From NCBI GenBank assembly GCA_013813135.1, contig JACCSF010000321.1, forward strand, positions 1 to 8,239: DNA of 8,239 nucleotides, given 5' to 3'. This DNA is from Thermoleophilaceae bacterium. Lineage in GTDB: Bacteria; Actinomycetota; Thermoleophilia; Solirubrobacterales; Thermoleophilaceae. Shown one piece after another: positions 4,974 to 8,239 of this stretch. The position numbers were made by a program, and so were the translations under genes. Position 1 is the stretch's first letter; the number at the start of each line of letters is the position of its first letter. The notes beneath the pieces are model-generated. The model saw nothing but the letters and a program-made list of their open reading frames with translations. It was not told the origin of the DNA and did no database searches.

Positions 4974-5996
4974 ATGGAGCTCCGAACACTGGGAAACACC
5001 GGTGTCAAGGTCAGCCCGCTCTGCCTGGGGGCCATGATGTTCGGCGCCTGGGGCGAGCGCGATCACGACAAGTCGATCCAGATCATCCACCGGGCGCTCG
5101 ACGCCGGCATCAACTTCGTGGACACCGCCGACGTCTACTCGTCGGGTGAGTCTGAGGAGATCGTCGGCAAGGCGCTGGCCGGCGGCCGCCGCGACGACGT
5201 GATCCTCGCCACCAAGGTGCACGGGTCGATGGGCGACGACCCGAACCACTTCGGCAACTCGCGCCGCTGGATCGTCCGCGAAGTCGAGAACAGCCTGCGC
5301 CGCCTAGGCACCGACTGGATCGACCTCTACCAGATCCACCGTCCCGAGGCGGACACGGACATCGACGAGACGCTCGGCGCCCTCAGCGACCTCGTGCGGC
5401 AGGGCAAGGTGCGCTACGTCGGCTCCTCGACGTTTCCCGCCAGCCGGATAGTCGAGGCGCAGTGGACGGCCGAGCGGCGCGGTCGCGAGCGCTTCGTCTG
5501 CGAGCAGCCGCCCTACTCCCTGCTCGTGCGCGGCATCGAGGCGGACGTGCTCCCCACCGTGCGGCGCCACCGGATGGGCGCGATCGTCTGGAGCCCGCTC
5601 GCCGGCGGCTGGCTGTCCGGCAAGTGGCGCAAGGACGCCGACGACCTCACCTCGCGGCGCTCGGCGATGATCCCCGACCGCTACGACCTCTCGGTCCCGG
5701 AGAACCAGCGCAAGCTCGACGCCGCCGACGCGCTCGCCCAGGTGGCCGAGGATGCCGGTCTTTCGCTGATCGAGCTGGCGCTCGCCTTCGTGCTGCGCCA
5801 CCCCGCGGTCACCGCTGCGATCATCGGGCCGCGCACGATCGAGCACCTCGAGTCGCAGCTGGGCGCCGCCGCCGTGGAGCTCTCCGACGAGGTGCTCGAC
5901 CGCATCGACGAAATCGTGTTGCCGGGCGTGAACGTCAACCCGGTCGACGCCGGCTACCAGAACCCGGATCTGCGACCCGAGGCGCTGCGCCGCTAG
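4974..5996 (+). CDS. Aldo/keto reductase (NADPH-dependent oxidoreductase)
   Basis: The protein has 340 residues with a (beta/alpha)8 barrel. The N-terminal strand MELRTLGNTGVKVSPLCLG is typical of bacterial AKRs. The catalytic tetrad is D50 and Y55 (NFVDTADVY), K81 (ILATKVHG) and H122 (LYQIHRP). The NADP(H)-binding C-terminal part shows WSPLAGGWLSGK and IIGPRTIEHLESQL. Family members reduce aldehydes and ketones to alcohols in the cytoplasm. The YhdN/IolS-like layout without a disulfide or regulatory domain suggests a broad-range detoxifying or sugar-related reductase; the substrate is not predictable. ATG 4974 matches the family start and has a TAGTCT box 7 bases upstream. The gene is divergent from typA and 2 bases upstream of the flavin oxidoreductase, probably one transcript. 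Confidence 0.95.
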   Translation: MELRTLGNTGVKVSPLCLGAMMFGAWGERDHDKSIQIIHRALDAGINFVDTADVYSSGESEEIVGKALAGGRRDDVILATKVHGSMGDDPNHFGNSRRWIVREVENSLRRLGTDWIDLYQIHRPEADTDIDETLGALSDLVRQGKVRYVGSSTFPASRIVEAQWTAERRGRERFVCEQPPYSLLVRGIEADVLPTVRRHRMGAIVWSPLAGGWLSGKWRKDADDLTSRRSAMIPDRYDLSVPENQRKLDAADALAQVAEDAGLSLIELALAFVLRHPAVTAAIIGPRTIEHLESQLGAAAVELSDEVLDRIDEIVLPGVNVNPVDAGYQNPDLRPEALRR

Positions 5997-5998
5997 CC

Positions 5999-7024
5999 GT
6001 GCTGCTCAGCGTCCTCGACCAGTCTCCGATTGCCGACGGGTCCACGCCGGCGCAGGCGCTGCACCAGACGCTGGACCTCGCCGAGCTGGCCGACGCGCTC
6101 GGCTACCACCGCTATTGGGTCGCCGAGCACCACGCCACGCCGGCGCTCGCCTGCGCGGCGCCGGAGATCCTGATCGGAGCGATCGCAGCGCGCACGCAGC
6201 GGATGCGACTGGGCAGCGGTGGGGTGATGCTGCCGCACTACAGTCCTCTGAGGGTCGCCGAGACGTTCAGCACGCTGAGCGGCCTGCACCCCGAGCGCAT
6301 CGACCTCGGGCTGGGCCGCGCTCCGGGGACCGATGCGATGACGATGCTGGCGCTGCAGCGCGACCGCCGCCAAGCGCCGCCCGACGACTTCATCGAGCAG
6401 CTGGTCGAGCTGCTGGGTCTGCTGGAGGGCCGGCTGCCCCTCAACCATCCCTTCGCCCGCCACGCGGGCACGCTGCCGGGCCTGCCGGAGCGGCCCGAGC
6501 CGTGGCTGCTCGGCTCGTCGCCGCAGAGCGCGCTCTGGGCCGCCGAGCTGGGGCTGCCGTACTCGTTCGCGGACTTCATCATCCCGGAGGGCTCAGCCAT
6601 CGCAGCCGACTACCGGGCCCGCTTCGTGGACTCCGAGCGGCTCGGCGCCCCGCGCGTATCGGTGGCGGTGATCGCGATCTGCGCCGACAGCGACGATGAG
6701 GCCGAGCGGCTTGCCGCATCGAGCCGGATGATGCTCTCGCTGCTGCGTCAGGGTCGCCTGATCCAGATCCCGCCGGTCGAACAGGCGCTGCGCTACCTCG
6801 AGACGCGCGAGCGCTCGTCCGGCGCCCGACGCGCGGTGATCGGGTCGCCCGAGACGGTGCGCGCCGGGCTCGAGGAGGTCGCGACGGAATACGGGGCGGA
6901 GGAGGTGCTCGTGCTCACGATCACCCACGACCACGCGGCACGGCGGCGCTCCTACGAGCTGATCGCCGACGCCTTCGGGCAGGCCGCTGGCCGGCCGATC
7001 AGCTCGGTGGCCACGCCGCGGTAG
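5999..7024 (+). CDS. Luciferase-like (LLM class) flavin-dependent oxidoreductase
   Basis: The protein has 341 residues from GTG 5999, two bases after the aldo/keto reductase stop (TAG CC GTG). The frame is open back to 5462, but that part is a shadow of the reductase; the family N-terminus LLSVLDQSPIADG fixes the start. Bacterial-luciferase-fold motifs: YHRYWVAEHH (36-45), RMRLGSGGVMLPHYSPLRVAE (69-88), DLGLGRAPGTD (102-112), WLLGSSPQSALWAAELGLPY, and a C-terminal VIGSPETVRAGLEEV. This matches the YhbW / MsnO8-type group, which uses FMNH2 or F420-type cofactors; which one is used here is not evident. The last 73 bases overlap the frame of the convergent exported protein. Pairing with an aldo/keto reductase suggests a redox or detoxification operon, but the substrate is unknown. 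Confidence 0.94.
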   Translation: MLLSVLDQSPIADGSTPAQALHQTLDLAELADALGYHRYWVAEHHATPALACAAPEILIGAIAARTQRMRLGSGGVMLPHYSPLRVAETFSTLSGLHPERIDLGLGRAPGTDAMTMLALQRDRRQAPPDDFIEQLVELLGLLEGRLPLNHPFARHAGTLPGLPERPEPWLLGSSPQSALWAAELGLPYSFADFIIPEGSAIAADYRARFVDSERLGAPRVSVAVIAICADSDDEAERLAASSRMMLSLLRQGRLIQIPPVEQALRYLETRERSSGARRAVIGSPETVRAGLEEVATEYGAEEVLVLTITHDHAARRRSYELIADAFGQAAGRPISSVATPR

Positions 7025-7362
7025 CAGTCCACCACCGGCACGAAACGGCCAACATGTGAGGCCATGACGAGCACATCAGCAGACAACCTCGACCTCAACA
7101 GCCTGCGATCGGCCGTGAACGCGCCGGTCGTCGGCCCGGCGGACGAAGGCTGGCGCGTGTTGCGCGTCACCTTGATGCGGACGGTCCCGCCTTCCACGTC
7201 GTTCAGCCGGAAGGTGCGCGCCTCGCGGTTGACGGAGACCACGGTACCCTCGAACTGGCGGGCGGCCGCGGTGGCCGTCCGGTCGGGCGCGGCGCCTGCC
7301 ACGGTCGCGGAGAACGCCGTCAGCGCGACCGCGAGAACTGTGAAAAATCCGATCAGCTTCAT
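6952..7362 (-). CDS. Small exported protein with a DUF5666-like beta-barrel start; 3' half doubtful
   Basis: ATG 7362 is preceded by a strong ribosome binding site, GGAGGT (7373-7368), 5 bases away. Residues 1-25 are a signal peptide (K2, hydrophobic core GFFTVLAVALTAFSA, cleavage near AGAA). Residues 36-70 (RQFEGTVVSVNREARTFRLN, then a GGTVRIKVTRNTR segment) match the first strands of an OB/DUF5666-like domain, an extracytoplasmic module of unknown function. After residue 70 the reading is less convincing and runs 73 bases into the convergent flavin oxidoreductase gene. A -1 shift near 7153 would instead give a product of about 95 residues (including QAVEVEVV) ending at 7076, leaving a normal intergenic gap. 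However, frame-0 residues 93-115 (ADVLVMASHVGRFVPVVDCY region) also look barrel-like, so I cannot decide. It is third in line after the sigma and anti-sigma genes, 87 bases downstream. Confidence 0.65.
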   Translation of the reverse strand: MKLIGFFTVLAVALTAFSATVAGAAPDRTATAAARQFEGTVVSVNREARTFRLNDVEGGTVRIKVTRNTRQPSSAGPTTGAFTADRRLLRSRLSADVLVMASHVGRFVPVVDCYRGVATELIGRPAACPKASAISS

Positions 7363-7401
7363 CTCTTACCTCCGGTTGCTTGTCGCTCATACTGGCCCGG
7401 G

Positions 7402-7422
7402 GGCGGCAAGCGGCGGCCAAGC
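7402..7422. repeat. Imperfect adjacent direct repeat in the intergenic region
   Basis: GGCGGCAAGC (7402-7411) is followed at once by GGCGGCCAAGC (7412-7422), differing by one inserted C. It lies in the 87-base gap between the anti-sigma gene and the exported-protein gene. It may be a slippage duplication or a pair of binding half-sites. The same stretch can also form weak GC stems. Confidence 0.4.
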
Positions 7423-7449
7423 GCCGGGATAGGCGTTGGTAAAGCCGGG

Positions 7450-7668
7450 TCAGGAGTCGCGCGCGAGCGCGAGCAGGCTCTCGTGATCCTCGCGGCAGGC
7501 AGGGCAGCCCTTCAGGTGGGCGCCCAGGCCGGGGACCTCCCGGTCGGCGTCGCGCCCGGCCAGCTCGAGCTCCACGTATCGATCCAGCTCCTCGAAGCAC
7601 TGCTCGCACGTCAGCTCCGGCCCAGCCGGCCCGAGCAGCGCCCTGACGATGTCTCGCTCCTCGTTCAT
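7450..7668 (-). CDS. Zinc-binding (ZAS-type) anti-sigma factor
   Basis: The protein has 72 residues and no membrane segment. The motif H51-x3-C55-x2-C58 (HLKGCPAC), with an upstream cysteine pair C21/C24 (LTCEQCFEELDRYVELELAG), is the zinc-binding anti-sigma signature (zf-HC2/ZAS). Such proteins sequester ECF sigma factors and may release them on thiol oxidation or zinc loss. The ATG at 7668 overlaps the sigma stop (ATGA), and GGGAG (7680-7676) sits 6 bases upstream, so it is co-translated with the sigma factor, as expected for a cognate pair. Lacking a transmembrane helix, it should be a soluble cytoplasmic regulator, possibly redox-sensing like RsrA; the signal itself is inference. Confidence 0.9.
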   Translation of the reverse strand: MNEERDIVRALLGPAGPELTCEQCFEELDRYVELELAGRDADREVPGLGAHLKGCPACREDHESLLALARDS

Positions 7669-8239
7669 CCCGCTACTCCCTTGGTGTCCAGGCCCTGGTC
7701 GGCCAGGCAGGCGCGCAGCTTCTGCCGCGCGTCGTGAAGTGTCTTGTACAGCGCCCCGCGGGTGGTGCCGAGCCGCTCGGCCAGCACGTCGATCGGAACG
7801 CCGGTCAGAGTGACGGCCACGAGCACGTCCCGCTGGTGGGCGGTCAGCTGCTCTTCGATTGCGATTCGAAGGGCGCCGAGCAGCTCGCGCGTCTCGGCGC
7901 CGGCATGGGGCGAGACTCCGCTGCCCGCGAAGAAGTCCCAGGACGCGGGTTCGAGCGGCACCTCGAGGTTCTGCCAGCTCAGCCTCCGCAGCCTCACCGC
8001 CGCTTCGAGCAGCGCGAACTTGTACGCCCAGGTGGTGAAGCGGCTTTCCCCCCGGAAGTCGTCGAGCTTGGCTAGGATCGCCACCAGCGCATCGTCGGCG
8101 CTCTGGGTGGCGAGATCGTCGAACGACCCACCGCGCAGGTGCGGCAGGCCCGCTCGCCGCCGACCGACCTCGAAGCGGGCAGCCCGCAGCAGCAGCGCAT
8201 GGAGGCGAGCGATTGCGGCGTCGCGGCGCGGGCCCGCGC
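7665..8239 (-). CDS. ECF-type RNA polymerase sigma factor (N-terminus outside window)
   Basis: The frame is open from the window edge, giving 190 visible residues to TGA at 7667-7665; the start lies beyond 8239. An internal GTG at 8084 is not the start, because region 2 continues upstream of it: RDAAIARLHALLLRAARFEV, then SFDDLATQSADDALVAILAK and DFRGESRFTTWAYKFALLEA (regions 2.1-2.4, core binding and -10 recognition). After a linker (WDFFAGSGVSPHAGAE), region 4 reads IEEQLTAHQRDVLVAVTLTG and an HTH VLAERLGTTRGALYKTLHDA. It overlaps its anti-sigma gene by 4 bases. This group of sigma factors typically autoregulates its own operon; the promoter is outside the window. It is clearly different from the sigma fragment at the left edge. 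Confidence 0.94.
   Translation of the reverse strand, partial: AGPRRDAAIARLHALLLRAARFEVGRRRAGLPHLRGGSFDDLATQSADDALVAILAKLDDFRGESRFTTWAYKFALLEAAVRLRRLSWQNLEVPLEPASWDFFAGSGVSPHAGAETRELLGALRIAIEEQLTAHQRDVLVAVTLTGVPIDVLAERLGTTRGALYKTLHDARQKLRACLADQGLDTKGVAG

Noticed and set aside
4890..5249. N-terminal extension of TypA by 120 codons
   Set aside because: It would be antisense to the aldo/keto reductase; TypA proteins start close to the P-loop, as ATG 4889 gives.
5462..5998. N-terminal extension of the flavin oxidoreductase
   Set aside because: The extension lies in another frame of the aldo/keto reductase and has no luciferase-fold motifs; GTG 5999 gives the family start.
7025..7075. Possible terminator hairpin GGCC-N9-GGCC after the flavin oxidoreductase
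   Set aside because: Only four paired bases and no T-run; too weak to call.
7064..7432. 122-codon plus-strand ORF opposite the exported-protein gene
   Set aside because: The opposite strand has a strong Shine-Dalgarno sequence, signal peptide and barrel strands, while this frame shows no domain.

Overview
The window is very GC-rich (about 70% by eye), densely packed on both strands, and uses GTG starts and overlapping stop/start codons. Protein styles point to a high-GC actinobacterium, most likely class Thermoleophilia (Solirubrobacterales or Gaiellales type). These include a DUF6328-type membrane protein, a DUF892 ferritin-like protein, a tiny acidic single-pass protein, and ECF sigma genes followed by short partners. 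The taxonomic call is inference from protein style only. I see no mobile element, CRISPR array, tRNA or rRNA, and no intergenic gap over 100 bases.

Layout, left to right. (1) 1-1063, plus strand: the end of an ECF sigma factor (region 4) and, overlapping by 8 bases, a single-pass membrane protein that is probably its regulator. (2) 1060-2202, minus strand: a DUF892/YciF-like protein, a strong GC hairpin, then a four-helix DUF6328-type membrane protein. (3) 2246-2425, plus strand: a 59-residue membrane protein transcribed divergently from the DUF892 gene. (4) 2422-4889, minus strand: typA (bipA) followed by a VOC-fold protein (1-base stop/start overlap) and a shortened GNAT-like protein, a likely operon. 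(5) 4974-7024, plus strand: an aldo/keto reductase and a luciferase-like flavin oxidoreductase 2 bases apart, divergent from typA. (6) 8239-6952, minus strand: an ECF sigma factor (N-terminus outside the window), a zinc-binding anti-sigma protein (ATGA overlap) and a small exported protein.

Themes: two different sigma/anti-sigma modules lie at the edges and point inward, one with a membrane partner lacking zinc ligands and one with a small HxxxCxxC partner. Between them sit stress and redox housekeeping functions: TypA (ribosome-linked GTPase), DUF892, aldo/keto reductase and a flavin oxidoreductase. No sequence evidence ties these middle genes to either sigma factor.

I did not find a clear new multi-gene system. 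The points most worth checking are a hairpin that seems to act as terminator for one gene while carrying the promoter of a leaderless next gene, two tail-to-tail gene pairs whose stop codons share the same CTAG, a GNAT-like ORF that looks internally and N-terminally deleted, a 20-bp dyad between typA and the aldo/keto reductase, and an exported-protein gene whose 3' half may be frameshifted.
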